Part shown: one piece after another, positions 11,833-23,533 of the stretch
Layout of the letters: each line of letters starts with the position of its first letter
Position numbering within the stretch: the first letter of the stretch is position 1
DNA from: Lepidodermella squamata
Lineage: Eukaryota; Gastrotricha
DNA: 64,000 nt
Direction: 5' to 3'
Assembly: GCA_047495785.1 (NCBI GenBank)
Contig: JBLDXI010000009.1
Coordinates: 620,001-684,000, forward strand
The notes under the pieces: model-generated
What the model was told of the DNA's origin: nothing
What the model saw: the letters and a program-made list of their open reading frames with translations, nothing else
Database searches by the model: none
Made by a program: the position numbers and the translations under genes

Positions 11833-14076
11833 CTATAAAAACATGTGATGTGTAATGCCTGGAGTTATAGTACAATATATTGAGCCGAGGTCACTATATT
11901 CAAGGTGTTCATTAAATAGATGGGGCGCCACAAATACATCATTCAAGCTTTTTCAGTCGTTCGATTATTCTCGCCATAGCATCACAGGGGAAGGCATGGT
12001 TGAGTAAACAATTACAGTGTATTGAATATGGCTGTATCCTTTGGCTTTATACCGTAGGTCTGAATATTATGGAAAATAATATCGGACAGAACGTGAGCGC
12101 ATTTCTCGCTAAATGGCGCAATTTTATCAGGTGGACGATATTCTAGGTGGACGCGTGAGCATGTGTGGCGAAATTTTTACGCTAAATGATATGTCCTAAT
12201 CAATACCGCAATAAGCTAAATAAAAGAACCAAGCTTCATTGCGAATTCACAGCCGGTCAAATCGGAGAGAACCGAACCATTCTATAGGGGTTATATCTCC
12301 ACATACGCTAATACAATATCTAGAAGAAATACAGCGCCGATACGATATTATAGGAGGATATTACGGATTAACAATAACACAACGGCTATGTTTATCACAG
12401 GAGATTGGCGATTGGCCTATACATAGAAAAGTGTACGTACCTATCTATCCATCTGCATGCCCGCTCGATGCTATAAAGCCTAGGCTCTATCGGCGTAAAA
12501 AATCATCAAAGACCTACGAACCCCAGTCTCCCATATAAGAGATGCCTCAAGTATATAACTACATCCACACAGCAGCGTGATATAAGCACCACCTTATTTT
12601 CTTCTCCCTCCCTCCGAGACGAATTACGTGAAGGTGGAAATATATAATGGATTGAGTCGAAAAAAGCGTTATAATACAGCAGCACTGATACTTAACAGCT
12701 GTGAAAGACTTACGCAGGTAAAAGTGGCAAAATCGATACTCAAATTTGGTGTTTGCGTTAGAATGAAAGCAAAAGTCACAGGCGAGCCCGCAAAAGACGG
12801 TTGCTCTATTGTTGTCAGAAACGCTAATTTTCTATTTCAAGTCGAGAACCTTACGACCATATTCATTGGTATATATGGACAGGTTGTCAGCATATTTTGA
12901 TCGCTTTACGATAACCAAAACTATTATTGTTATAAAACTTCACGAAGCACTAAAAGAAGTATATTTTAATGAACAATTCTTTATACTTGATGGATTCTTT
13001 CCCCAGCCCTAATATATAAATACAATGTTCGCACGTCAGGACATACAGCAGCCCGCGACGCGTCTGCCTTCGGGTATAAAATGCATAGAAAAGAGCCGTT
13101 GTACAGCACATTGAGAAAGTGCCGCATTCACACAGAGCGGCTCCCGCTATAGTCAATGTGCCTCAAATTTTCTACCCAGCAAAAAATTTAATTTCCAAAT
13201 ACTTATATCTTCATGTCGACCACTCCCGGCTATTTACTGTGTTATTATTATGATGAGACTAACCCTATTACGTCGTCAAGAAACGCAGAAAAAAAACAGT
13301 TTTTGAAAATACGCGTCAGTATATAAATAAAGAGATATACAAAAGCAAGCTCATTTTTCTCGTTTATTCCGCTTACATTTATATATACAGAATTTAAATA
13401 TTACATTACATAAAATAGTGAAGTCATACAGCAAATGCACAGTTTTACATCATCACCATCTGCTGTTTGGTAGTTTTGCGCCGTGATCAAAGCCGATATA
13501 AAGCGGCTATACAGCTTTAATTCAGAATAAGTATATGAGACATCACTATATATACATTTATAGAACAAATGTCTCGCAAGTTTCACGGTCGAGTGGCTTG
13601 TGAAACAACTCGTACGATCATGTCAAGTTTCACAAATCTTTTCACAAATTACACGGCTTGTGAAGCATCATGGAGGCAGAAATTCATATAAAGAATAGTG
13701 GCAGTTTTTTCGTTCAATAATATTATAAGTATAGTTATCCAATTTGATGGAGCTTTAGCAAAAAATATTTTTGAATAGCACTTAGATCCACAATCCACAA
13801 TCTTGATGGCACTGGCTTATTTTTCGACTTTATCTATTGGGCTGAGCTTATCCAAATACTGATTTTTAATCTGATACAACTTTCAACTGGAAAGGCAACT
13901 TCAAGATTACTTCTGGCTTGAAATTATAAAATCTAGTGCAAGCATCGCTGCGTAACGTTCCATTCTTATCAATTCATTTTTTTCATTTCAATTAACTTCA
14001 GAAAAATAGGATAGAATGGAGCGTTACGCAGTGATACAGTACGCAGAGGCTAGGTACAGATAGCGAACAGCGTTCT
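11833..14076. other. Intergenic region between the two Ly6 genes
   Basis: This AT-rich spacer has no recognised gene. Short open frames at 12.2-13.0 kb show no family motif. The interval just above 13940 carries an inverted repeat, listed separately. Confidence 0.5.
13942..14037. repeat. Inverted repeat (foldback) in the predicted 3' UTR of Ly6 copy 2
   Basis: Arm 13942-13970 (core GCTGCGTAACGTTCCATTCT) and arm 14009-14037 are reverse complements with about three or four mismatches over 29 bp. The loop is about 38 bp. The repeat begins 40 bp past the stop codon of the minus-strand Ly6 gene, so it would form a hairpin in its transcript if the 3' UTR extends that far. Confidence 0.8.
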
Positions 14077-14576
14077 TCACCTTCCGATCGTGAGCGCGGT
14101 AATGAGAGTCATCACCAGAGGCAGAATTGAGAGGGCGAGGTTAGATGAGGCGGTATTGCAGTCATGGGTCGTGCACGAGCATGTTGTCATCACGCTATTA
14201 GCTCCAGCTCGCTTGGTGCACCCTGTCGTAAATTGCTGGGTCCCGCAATAACGGCTGATCGAGACGAATCTAAACAGAATGAAATCTGTAGATTGGCCAG
14301 TTTCTCAGTATTTTTGTATTACTTTTCGCTAAGGGTGACCTGGCCTGGTTTCACGTCCAGCATGATCGTTTCCTGCTTGTAGCAGCTAGTACCTTCGGGA
14401 CACTTCTTCGCCGTCATATTGTGCGCAATCGGATCCCAACACGGATCTTTGCGCAAATCTTGAAACTTCTGCTCGTTGGAGTCCTTTATCGATGCACACT
14501 CGTAGCATTCTAGGACATGGCCGATTGCCGAATGACTGGTAGTTGCGAGCAGCAGTAGCGTCAGTATTAGTGCCAT
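14077..14576 (-). CDS. Ly6/three-finger domain protein, probably GPI-anchored (copy 2)
   Basis: Exons 14576-14323 and 14269-14077 (intron 53 bp) give 148 aa. A clear signal peptide (M-A-L-I-L-T-L-L-L-L-A) leads into G-H-V-L-E-C-Y-E-C. Next come D-P-C-W-D-P, a G-T-S-C region, R-Y-C-G, T-G-C and the closing C-S-C-T-T-H-D-C-N. A hydrophobic tail ending I-G-R is the likely GPI signal. The spacing of the ten cysteines, the D-L-R-x-D-P-C motif and the K-Q-E-T-I motif match copy 1 at 11268-11832, so the two arose by local duplication. An N-glycosylation site (N-M-T) lies near residue 60. Function is inferred only at the family level. Confidence 0.85.
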
Positions 14577-16841
14577 CTGAGCGAAAGATATTCTAATATC
14601 TACGTCACCGAAATAAAAAGCTTATTTATTAACTGCATGATTCGGCAGAACTGCTTGAGAAGGCCTTTCAATGCATCATCAGAGCGGGGATCTTAATAGG
14701 CAGAGCTGTTGCAGAGCTTGGAAAAGCACGCAAGGTGTAGCCACATAATATGAGCAATATTTCGAATGATGTTGTTTACGAATCAGCTGTTTACGAATAG
14801 GCTCAAGCGAGCGGCTTAACTAGTTCTGGATTGAAAGTAAAATGGCTTAGCGTAAAATCGAACTTGGAATGTAATAATGCATAACCGCAGGTAAGTAATA
14901 ATAGACATTCGCTGAAATAAAACAATTGCACTTCACTGCTGGTGAAATGAATGATTTTTCGCACATCGATAGACGCAGCATATAAAAAAACCTGGCATAA
15001 TTGAGTGAAAAGCGCTGTACGGCGATGCCGTAGGTCGTAGGTGTTTGTCGAAATTCGCTTGTATACTTTGGCAATATAATAAAAATACTTACGAGCATAG
15101 CGCAACCGCTATACCGATCGAATTTGTCAAGAAAGCTATGTGAGACTCAGTCTTATAAAATTTGTGGATTTGTTTTGAACGAAGCGCACTCACGAGATAT
15201 TTTTCCTATAATATGTCATACATACATGAGTAGCGGCGTGATTTCGATCCACATCGGCATTACATGCAATACTACGCTGCGGTAGCCTCGATAAATTGTT
15301 AAAAACACGTATATAAGGGCGAGGCGAGAAGGGCGACGATTCTGAGCGTAGCCGGCTGATGAAAATAAACCATGAGAGTAATGAATTGATTGAGCGGATA
15401 GCACTAATAAGCTACGTATATAACGTCATCATACTATGTAGCAAAGAGCAACTCGGGAAGTCTAGGCCTCAGACGATAACACACCTATTTGCAGAATGTA
15501 GGAACCCAGGCAATTAATAAAATTCAATGAACCAAGTACAGCCAGACAAAGTATATTTCCAAAATATTACTGGCTATGACTCCATGCGGTATGAATCTGG
15601 GAATTTTTCGGGCACGGCCATGAAATCGAAGAATCAGAATACTTATTTCACGTTACGTCTTCGTGTATACATTTCCGATGCACAAAAGTCATCATCGTCA
15701 TGTGCTTTTAGCGCCACATATTCGATTATATTGAGCTGCGCATATATTTCCTATTAATGCGTCTCTAAACATTATATTGTAAAACCTCAAAAATCGCTCA
15801 GTACGCTGCCATGAAATGCGATGTTTGCATTTTATTAGCTGAATGGCACGACGCGGATAGGGTTTCTACATCGCCCAGACGATAAAAAACGATGAGCAAA
15901 TGACACACGCATACTTGTAAGAAGCGCAGTGACTAGCGAAACAGCAACCCAGGGGCATTATTGTTATTATTATTGTTTCTTACATTATTTTAAAAGGCGG
16001 ATGGACACTAAAGTAGAAAGAACGGCGCTGCTGAGCTTAGATGCAGACACGCACAAACCGCGATCGCATCTTTAATACTATCGAATATTGCGAAGAGAGG
16101 AAAAATTTCTGTCTGAAAACTTGCATGCTAAAATATACGCGACGTAGCGAAAAGCGAATGCTTATTTCCTTATATTTTTTTAATGCACGCCGGCGTGTTT
16201 TAGGGCGACTCTCTAAAAGTTCGATCATGCTAGTATTTCATTTCAAGAGAGCTGCACTTGCCGCTAGTTTGTTTGTTTTAAAACACTGCGCTCATCAATC
16301 AGCCCATGTAATATATATATTATATATTTTCATAAATATATATCACAGTTATAGGATAGTAGCAGCAATGGCGATCTAAGCGTGTATTTTTTAGCGAAAA
16401 TTTGCGCAATGAAAACAAGGAACTGAAATTAGATTCATGCATTTTCGATATCCCGGTTTGATTACTATATGCACAATCAACAGAGCGGGTACGCTGATTT
16501 TGACCAGCTGAATCCGATCAAATCCCAGGCTTACTTGATCAAGGTCAGTGGGCATCTCAAATCCTGAATCTTTATTTTTGAAGTTGCACTGAAAGCAGCT
16601 GAAAGACAAATTCAACACTCGTTATAATAACCAGCTGATTTCAAACAGCAGCAACTTAGCCCACACATGTGGCTCTAATAGCTAGGGTTTACTCATTTTA
16701 TCGAATTAGGATTTCCAGCAATTCAGGACGACCACAAATATCACACAGATTCAAGCCAATGCTGCAAAAGATGTATTTTTATTTCGGCTGAAAAAATGGA
16801 AAAAAGCAACAAAAAGACTGAGAAACAATTAGCGTCAATAA
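14577..16841. other. Intergenic region, no gene recognised
   Basis: This 2.3-kb AT-rich sequence contains several short open frames without family motifs. A TA-rich run lies near 16308-16345. Nothing else is supported. Confidence 0.5.
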
Positions 16842-19602
16842 TCAAGCATTAATGCCATATTCCATTTCACCGGGTCCGTCATCGTCCCCTTTGTCGAAGA
16901 AACTCGGCAACTCTTCGACTCCAATGCTGAGCTTCTCGGCAGAAAACTTGGCCATCTCGCGAACAGCTGCCGGCTTCCAGCTCGAAGACTTGCAACGGCT
17001 GCATGGGTAGTCCGGGTAGCGTTGGAACGTTGTTGTTCGAAAGCTGCAGTCTCGACAGGCGAAAAAACGCCGCCAGGCATCCATCGGACCAACCACCGCG
17101 TGAGGATGATCCTAATAAATATAAACTCAAATAAGTGAAACTAGCATTTTGAAGAGAAAAACCTTTTTGCAGCGATCTGCTGCTGAAGCCGCAGCATACA
17201 TGCACGTCTTGCACACAACTGCTTTCACCTTGATTTTTGTTATTTCACTCAGTTGCTGCTCGGCTTTATCGCGATGTTCCAAAGCTTTGAAGTAAGCTTC
17301 TTGACGGGATGAGAAAGCTTCTTCAACCGCGTTTGAATGGCGGCTTCGTGCCTCCAAAATTTTCTTTGCCTACAATCGGACAAAAATTTGCATTTCGGCG
17401 AGTGCTGAGGTATGTATATAATTTGGAAGCAGAGAGGTTTCTCTCTAGCACTTTTATAACATCAGCAATTACCTCATCCATCTCTTTATTGCTCTTGGGT
17501 GACTTAATCTCCGAGCTGATTTTGTTCTCCTTAGCCACGACTAGTGGCACAGAGGGGCTTCCCAAATTTGGCCTGTTCGGGTCAACTTTCGAAGGAGCTG
17601 TTTCTTGGCCGGATCGAATCATAGCAGATAGACGATCTCGCCGAGCCCTGGCAGTCGATGACGTCGAGTTCATTTTGGCCTCCAAAGTCTGCAGCATATG
17701 CTTGCCCCATGACGTTGTGTCAATTCTTTCCGCCGGCAAAGACTTGCCACTGCCAGTGATAAGGAACGGACTGTTAGCAGCTGCAATGTTTCGCTTGTTC
17801 TGCTCATCCAATTTTTCAACGTTCATCACCCCTAAAAGTTGAAATGACAGTTAGGATAGTTGGTAGTTTCTGAAAAATACCGGGGCCAGAGGCGGGTAGG
17901 AGTGATTTTATTCGACTCGCTGACGGAAGGCCCGAGCTAACACTGGCACTGCCGCCGCAGTTTACCATGCCCGAGTCAACGATTGGAGCTTTCCCTGGTA
18001 TCAAGCAAGGTCCAAATGCTGACGCAGTTATGCTAGACGCAATACGATGTTTCTCCAGCTGAGAGTGTTCTGCTCGTGGGCGCTTGGCATTGTTCAGGAA
18101 CGACGCCGAACCATAACTTAACGAAAATTTAAACAGGTCGAATAAATGGCGAATAATTAAGCTTACGCAGCTAGCTCAGGGCGCTTAGCTCCTTTCTTTA
18201 ACAGCGTCATGGCATGAAACACACACATTTCACATTTGGCCCTAGAAAATGAATCAAATGAATTTCTGAAGAAAAACGGGCTTGAATTTTACTTGTTCAC
18301 TATCTTCGAACATTTTTCTCCGGACTTCGTGTGGCTCGCACATACCGCGAAATCTTTCGATTGGCCCAATATTAGTAACTTCAACGGATGATCAATCGAT
18401 AAGGTGAACCTTGTCTGGCCCTGTGATGAATTGTCTAATTGTTAGTCATGTCCACCAGAATTTCATTATTTAGTCGGTACTGAGAGAAAAATCTCCACTC
18501 TTTATCGAGTACACGAACCAAGAGACGAACATTTCCCGTCATATAAGTAACTCCAATCTTATTGAAGTTTTTGAATTTGATCTTTAATAAAGTTTCAACT
18601 TTTTCTCACAGTATACCAACTAGTTATTAACCTTTTCTCGATCTTCCTTGACATCAGGATTCAGCAGCCCTATAACTGTCCTGAAAAAAATATTTTTGTC
18701 AAACTCATCGCGCATGTAGAGCTTTCATAAAGAAACCTTTCAGGTAGTTTCCAATGAGCTTCGTGCGCTCCTCCAAACAAGAACAAAGTCTCCAGGCGAT
18801 CTAGATCATGCAAATCGGTCAGGTACCAAACACTAAAAGGCCGACCCTGGTGTTGTCAGTGCATTAAATTAAACAAAAGTGTCATGAGATAATCGGCTTA
18901 CTTTGGCTGATTCCTTGGGAGGCAGTTTCCGTGCCACTACTGCGAAGGTTACCCAATTCTGGCCTTGCTTTGGGTTGGGAACACTGGACGCAGAAATTCT
19001 AGTCAAGCTGATGATTGATTTGTCAGACAGCTTTTGCTCCAGGTCGCCAGGTGCTATCTGTCCGTTTCTAAGTTTCGAAGAACAAAATTATTGTTTGCTA
19101 CGCAATATTAATACTAACATGACTGCGATCTTCGAATGGGGTTCAACAAACGATGAGCCTTTATTCTGCGAATTCCGCGAATTAGTAACCTCCGGTGATT
19201 GCAGACTTGGAGCCTGTAAATCACACCAACCTCCACTGACCTCATCATCCTCTGAAACATGCTAGATGTAAACATGTTGATAGGGAATGATAACAAAAGA
19301 TTACGCGTCCACTTTCGTTTTGAAGCGCCAGACTGAGCTTTCATAATATCTTTAACTTGTTGACCGTAACCAGAATACTTGGACGGCTTTTCCAGAAATT
19401 CTAAATGAGTGAAGGCAGGATATTCGACAAAAGTGAGGCTGAATTAAAATAATTTACCTGGATCAACTTCAGCAGCTTTTGCTTTGTTATTATTGCTTTT
19501 CGCGACATCATATACATCAATATCTTTTACAGCTGATTTAATCGATGAGCTGGTAGACGGCGCGCTGCATAACTCATCTAGAAGGGAGTCAATATCTGCC
19601 AT
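16842..19602 (-). CDS. MCM10: MCM10 DNA replication initiation factor
   Basis: Twelve exons (19602-19458, 19400-19305, 19251-19119, 19067-18902, 18846-18737, 18680-18632, 18420-18293, 18241-18167, 18116-17881, 17831-17473, 17369-17163, 17111-16842) give 657 aa. The start M-A-D-I-D-S-L-L-D-E-L is typical. The OB-fold core shows R-P-F-S-V-W-Y-L-T-D-L, L-F-L-F-G, T-V-I-G-L-L-N-P and L-S-I-D-H-P, followed by the central zinc finger (C-A-S-H ... C ... C-E-M-C). The C-terminal part has the MCM10 zinc region: V-V-C-K-T-C-M-Y, then C-R-D-C and C-S-R-C. MCM10 binds DNA, MCM2-7 and polymerase alpha at replication origins. The length is somewhat shorter than vertebrate MCM10. The intron at 18421-18631 (211 bp) is long for this locus. 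Confidence 0.93.
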
Positions 19603-20041
19603 CTCTAAAATGTCGAGAGTTTTGAATTAAATTTGATAAAAAATTAATTGAATAAATAAGACTAATGAAGCAATGCTATCAATGCAATGCTGAAGATGAT
19701 GATGACAGGGTTGGAAAATCGAAGGGTGAGCTGGCTACCACTCTCTCCTCCCACTCTAATGGAGACCCGACACCATTGGATGTGGTACCAGACCCCGCTC
19801 GAGTTTATCTAAGCCTTTTCGCAGAATACCGTCAATCGACCTGTGGGTTGCCCCACCTCTCGACAGGGACGGCGCCAGGGTTCTGCGGTCAGGGGGGCGA
19901 GCTGGGGGCGATCACTTAATATACTAAGCTGGCAAAAATGTCGTAATTTTGCGTGTATATGTGCGAACGAATTTAGTTGAACGTTGAAATAAGAGATAGT
20001 TTGAAAAGCTACCAATGAAGACACCACAAATCTATATCCGT

Positions 20042-20063
20042 GCGAGCGAAGCGAGCTTTAGCT
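20042..20063 (+). repeat. Dispersed repeat copy A
   Basis: The 22-bp word starts gcgagcgaagcgagcttt and recurs at 20371-20392 with one substitution. Looser similarity continues for several tens of bases downstream in both copies. Confidence 0.75.
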
Positions 20064-20370
20064 AACGATATTTTTTGAAAATAATACTCAAGGACTAACT
20101 AGAAATGCTTATATTTCGACCCACTTTATCTAATCTGAAGTTTTCAGGAGTCTCGATCTCAGGGATTTACTCCGCATACGGGCATGGGGCGTCGTAAACC
20201 GTCACTATCTTGGTCATTCTCCGCAGCGCGCCCTAGCTATAGTGGTTAAAACTAAATATTTACAACCTTATTGGCTGTTGACTTGGTTTGCGATACTTGA
20301 GAAAGTAGTCTGAACAAAAGCCCTAGGGGTTGCAGAATAAGATCGCAAATGTAGACTATTATAGACTATT

Positions 20371-20392
20371 GCGAGCGAAACGAGCTTTAGCT
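20371..20392 (+). repeat. Dispersed repeat copy B
   Basis: This is the second copy of the 22-bp word at 20042-20063. It is preceded by a short duplicated word (tagactatta tagactatt) and followed by related sequence containing aaaatgct. Confidence 0.75.
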
Positions 20393-20499
20393 GGCGCTAT
20401 TTTTGTGAGGTTTTCTGCCGGAATAGCCTAAAAATGCTCCAAATTCGGGTTGAGAGCTGAAAATTTCCAGGGGGGCGAGAATCCGAGAAAAATCTCGTC

Positions 20500-20534
20500 A
20501 GGGGGGCGGCGCCCCCCTCGCCCCCCCCCTGGCG
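20500..20534. repeat. GC-rich palindrome
   Basis: GGGGGGC at 20501-20507 pairs with GCCCCCC at 20511-20517, and a C9 run follows at 20521-20529. The structure stands out from the AT-rich surroundings. Confidence 0.75.
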
Positions 20535-21541
20535 CCGCTACTGCCTCTCGAGCGAGACAACCATTGAGAGTCATGGCGTCCAAGTGTGCATCCTTAAGCG
20601 GCCTCTGCCGATACAACCGTGTCGTCTGCTCAGGTCAACGACGGCGCCACTACTTCAGCTTTTTAAGATATCCCACCAGAAGGCTTCATGTTTATCAGGC
20701 GATGAAATTAAGGGCCAAGGAAATATATGCAATGCATCGAAACCGAAACCTGAGAAACAGCGCCAACAAGTTGATCGCCAACAAACTTGCTTGAATTTCG
20801 CGGCCTCTGTCCTTCAACGCAATTTTTGTTTTTAATTGTCAATCCAAATAAAACACAAAAACTAAAATTTTTATATCTGATCAACAAATATTGCAATAAA
20901 TGTGAGATCCAATAAATGGTAAGCAGTTTTTTTAAGCGGCAGTATCGCGTTTTGCTTGTGAGGTGTCGTCGAATGTCGAGTCGATGAGTCGATTGATGAT
21001 GCGAAGGGCCAAGGGCCTTGTCTAAGTTGAGTTGATGGCTCTTAATCAATCACGTGACTCAGAGAGACAAGGTTTAGCAACATAATAGGCATAAAACCTG
21101 TCGCTTCCGTTGGCCGGTTATCTCACACCAGGATAGCCAAAATTTCCAATCCTCAATCCTCACATCAACGCAGAGCAAACTGAGACATTTTGCATTCGGC
21201 ATGTTTCTTTAATGTGAAGTATTTAATTGCCAGTGCGAGAAACGCCATTGCGGGTTGTGGAGCGACGCGATGCCGTGGACTTTCACGGGTAGTTCGTTAT
21301 GAATTTTCAGCAGTTAGGTTGATGGGAACATATGTTGGCTCTTTACTTTCAATGGTGTTCAATGTTTTAATGTTTCAATGTTTTTTCAATGTTCTTTCAA
21401 TGTGTTTACTTTCATGGTGTTCGTCCATCCAGCTTCGCTTTGACTGAGGCAATTCAGTCACTGGCTAGGATGGAGGTGTAGTTGGAGTAATAATGCAGGA
21501 TTGAGAATGGAGAGGGGGCGGGAGTTCGACGTCTCGCCCTT

Positions 21542-22062
21542 ATGGCCTCTTTTGTGTTAGAAGCCTGTTTCTATTCTGTTGGGAATCTGTTGTCTCCGCG
21601 AATATTTCCGATCGACTCAACCATGCAAGAGCACAGCTACATCCTTGAACAGCTCGACTCCGTTCTGGAAGATGTGATATGCCTGACTCCCGGCAAGACG
21701 GAGCTGCTGATGCTAGGCGACTTCAACTGCCGTATCGGCAATCTGCCTGACGTTGAATCGTGCAGCAGTATCCCGTCATGCCACAGTCTCGATTACGGCA
21801 CGCACAAGGCAACTCGATTTTATCACTCTGAACGGCTAAACCTATTCGTTCAAAATGGACGCTTCGAACCCGACCCGAGGGTCGTTTACGCATTTTACAA
21901 CCCAGGGAAAATCTGTTATTGACTACGGCTTAGCGGGGCGCATCCACGCGTTCGAAGTTGATAGGTGCTCTGAGCACACCGATCATGCCCGGATTACCGC
22001 TACCATCACTACTGTACCATCGCGGTTAGATCGGTCCCAGATGACTCTTGATTCGCAGGTAA
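21542..22062 (+). mobile_element. Broken non-LTR retrotransposon, endonuclease (EEP) fragment
   Basis: One frame contains L-L-M-L-G-D-F-N-C-R-I-G, the catalytic Asp/Asn motif of apurinic-type retrotransposon endonucleases. After a frame change at about 21880-21895 the next frame reads G-K-S-V-I-D-Y-G-L-A, and about 20 residues later E-H-T-D-H-A-R, the terminal D-H motif of the same fold. No reverse transcriptase is visible downstream. The fragment is therefore a truncated, frame-shifted remnant of a LINE-like element. Confidence 0.8.
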
Positions 22063-22525
22063 GGGTAATCGTTAGCTTCGCGCGGAACGCTTGTTTCGTC
22101 TGACCGACCCTGAATATCCCTGAATCTGGACGGCCAATTCATGAGATCTATATTTTCCATCGTCTCCATTCTGGATGCTAGCTATTGCCTTTATCATGTC
22201 ATCGTGACTCCTTTGTTTGAATTCCCCATGTCGATCTATTCGATTGCGTTGATCGTTGATCTGCTCGATTTCCGACTGATAAATAAGCGCTAATTGAATT
22301 CAGCTTCGCTGAGTGCCAAGAGCTCTGATATTTAAATGCAGTGAACAAGCTGACCATGAGCAATACTTGATTTTCGAATCCGGCAATGTCCGAGTTGCCC
22401 GTCATGAGTAATATTTCGTTTTAACATTTTTAATTTCAGAGTCGTTTATCCCTGATATCTTTTTCAGTGTAGGTAATTTTTAATTTAATTTCCCGTTGAT
22501 TCAGTGGCCATCTGCTTTTCAAGAA

Positions 22526-23129
22526 ATGGGTTAGTTGTAGTGATACAAATGTGCTCTTTTACATTGCGTCTACGTGTGCTTAGCATTGCCATCAAGCTCT
22601 TCTGCCATGCTGGCCGGTGTCCTCTCCTTGGTTGTTTTTGCGTCGATGCAAGTTCTTCGTCAAGTTCTCGCTAACTCTCAGCTTGGAACCATCGCAGGTG
22701 GATTTTTGGGTAGCTGGCTATTTGTCTTTGCGATCACGGTTTGTTCAGACATTAGGTACCTTGATTTCGCAAGCATTGTTGTTGGAATTTGTATTTTAGT
22801 GTGTCAGCAACGTTGAAATGACTCTTCTGGGAAAGAATTTCCAAGCCAAGTTGGTGGAAGGTGAGAATCGATACTCCGAAAGTCATAAAAATTACGAAAT
22901 CTTCTTCCAGTTTTGATTTGCTTGTTTGCCGCGATGTTCGCCTCGTCTCTCGTTCACAGGGTCTCAGCTACGACCTGGTAAAACAAAAAATTAATTACCG
23001 CATTCTGCTTTAATAATGTTACATTTTAGCCTGTTGTTTTCGATTGGTCACCTCTATTTCATCAATCGTCTTTCTGGACAAGTGTACGCAGTCCAAGCGC
23101 CGCAATTTGCCGTCAAGAAAAAGAAGTGA
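22526..23129 (+). CDS. KRTCAP2: KRTCAP2-like subunit of the oligosaccharyltransferase complex
   Basis: Five exons (22526-22529, 22584-22738, 22800-22860, 22911-22977, 23030-23129) give 128 aa. The first coding exon holds only ATG plus one base. It gives an N-terminus of the same length as vertebrate KRTCAP2, whereas starting at the ATG at 22607 would lose nine residues. Features are S-L-V-V-F-A-S-M-Q, the G-G-F-L-G-S-W-L-F-V-F membrane helix, the L-G-K-N-F-Q-A-K loop, a second and third hydrophobic helix and a K-K-K-K C-terminus. The family is a small multi-pass ER membrane protein that links STT3A-type OST to the translocon for N-glycosylation. A polyadenylation signal follows at 23410. Confidence 0.92.
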
Positions 23130-23409
23130 ATCAAAAGCTATGAACAACTGCCCATTTCTCAGTGAATCGCATGACATTCGATAATAACAAACTGCTATCT
23201 TAAGTTAACGGCGTGGTTGTGATTTGGTGACTTATGTTCATGCCAAAGAGTCTTGCATCCTAATTTAAATGTCAACGAGATACAAAATGGTCATGCATAA
23301 CATCATTAGCTAATATAATCTGAAGCTGAGTCTTCTGACCTTAAACTGTGGACTTATAACATCTTTAAGATGACTTGTGAGTCCTTACGGGCCATGCAAT
23401 TGTTTATTC

Positions 23410-23415
23410 AATAAA
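23410..23415 (+). terminator. Polyadenylation signal after KRTCAP2
   Basis: AATAAA lies 281 bp past the KRTCAP2 stop and before the Kv channel gene. Confidence 0.55.
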
Positions 23416-23533
23416 AGGAGCGGAATAAGTGAGCACGTGTTTGCATATTGATGAACCTGTCTTCCGATAGTCGGTAAACAGAACGCGGATCGGCAACGCA
23501 GCAGTGGTTGGCTTCTTACTTCATTCTGCTACC

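Larger units (their letters stand above)
19603..21541. other. Repeat-rich intergenic region
   Basis: The region has no recognised gene. It contains two copies of a dispersed repeat, a very GC-rich hairpin near 20.5 kb, and imperfect TCAATGTT-like repeats at about 21350-21425. Base composition shifts sharply here compared with the flanking genes, which suggests old transposon remains. Confidence 0.6.

Noticed and set aside
18421-18631. Possible extra MCM10 exon inside the 211-bp intron
   Set aside because: Joining the flanking exons directly keeps the OB-fold motif continuous, and no in-frame cassette fits.
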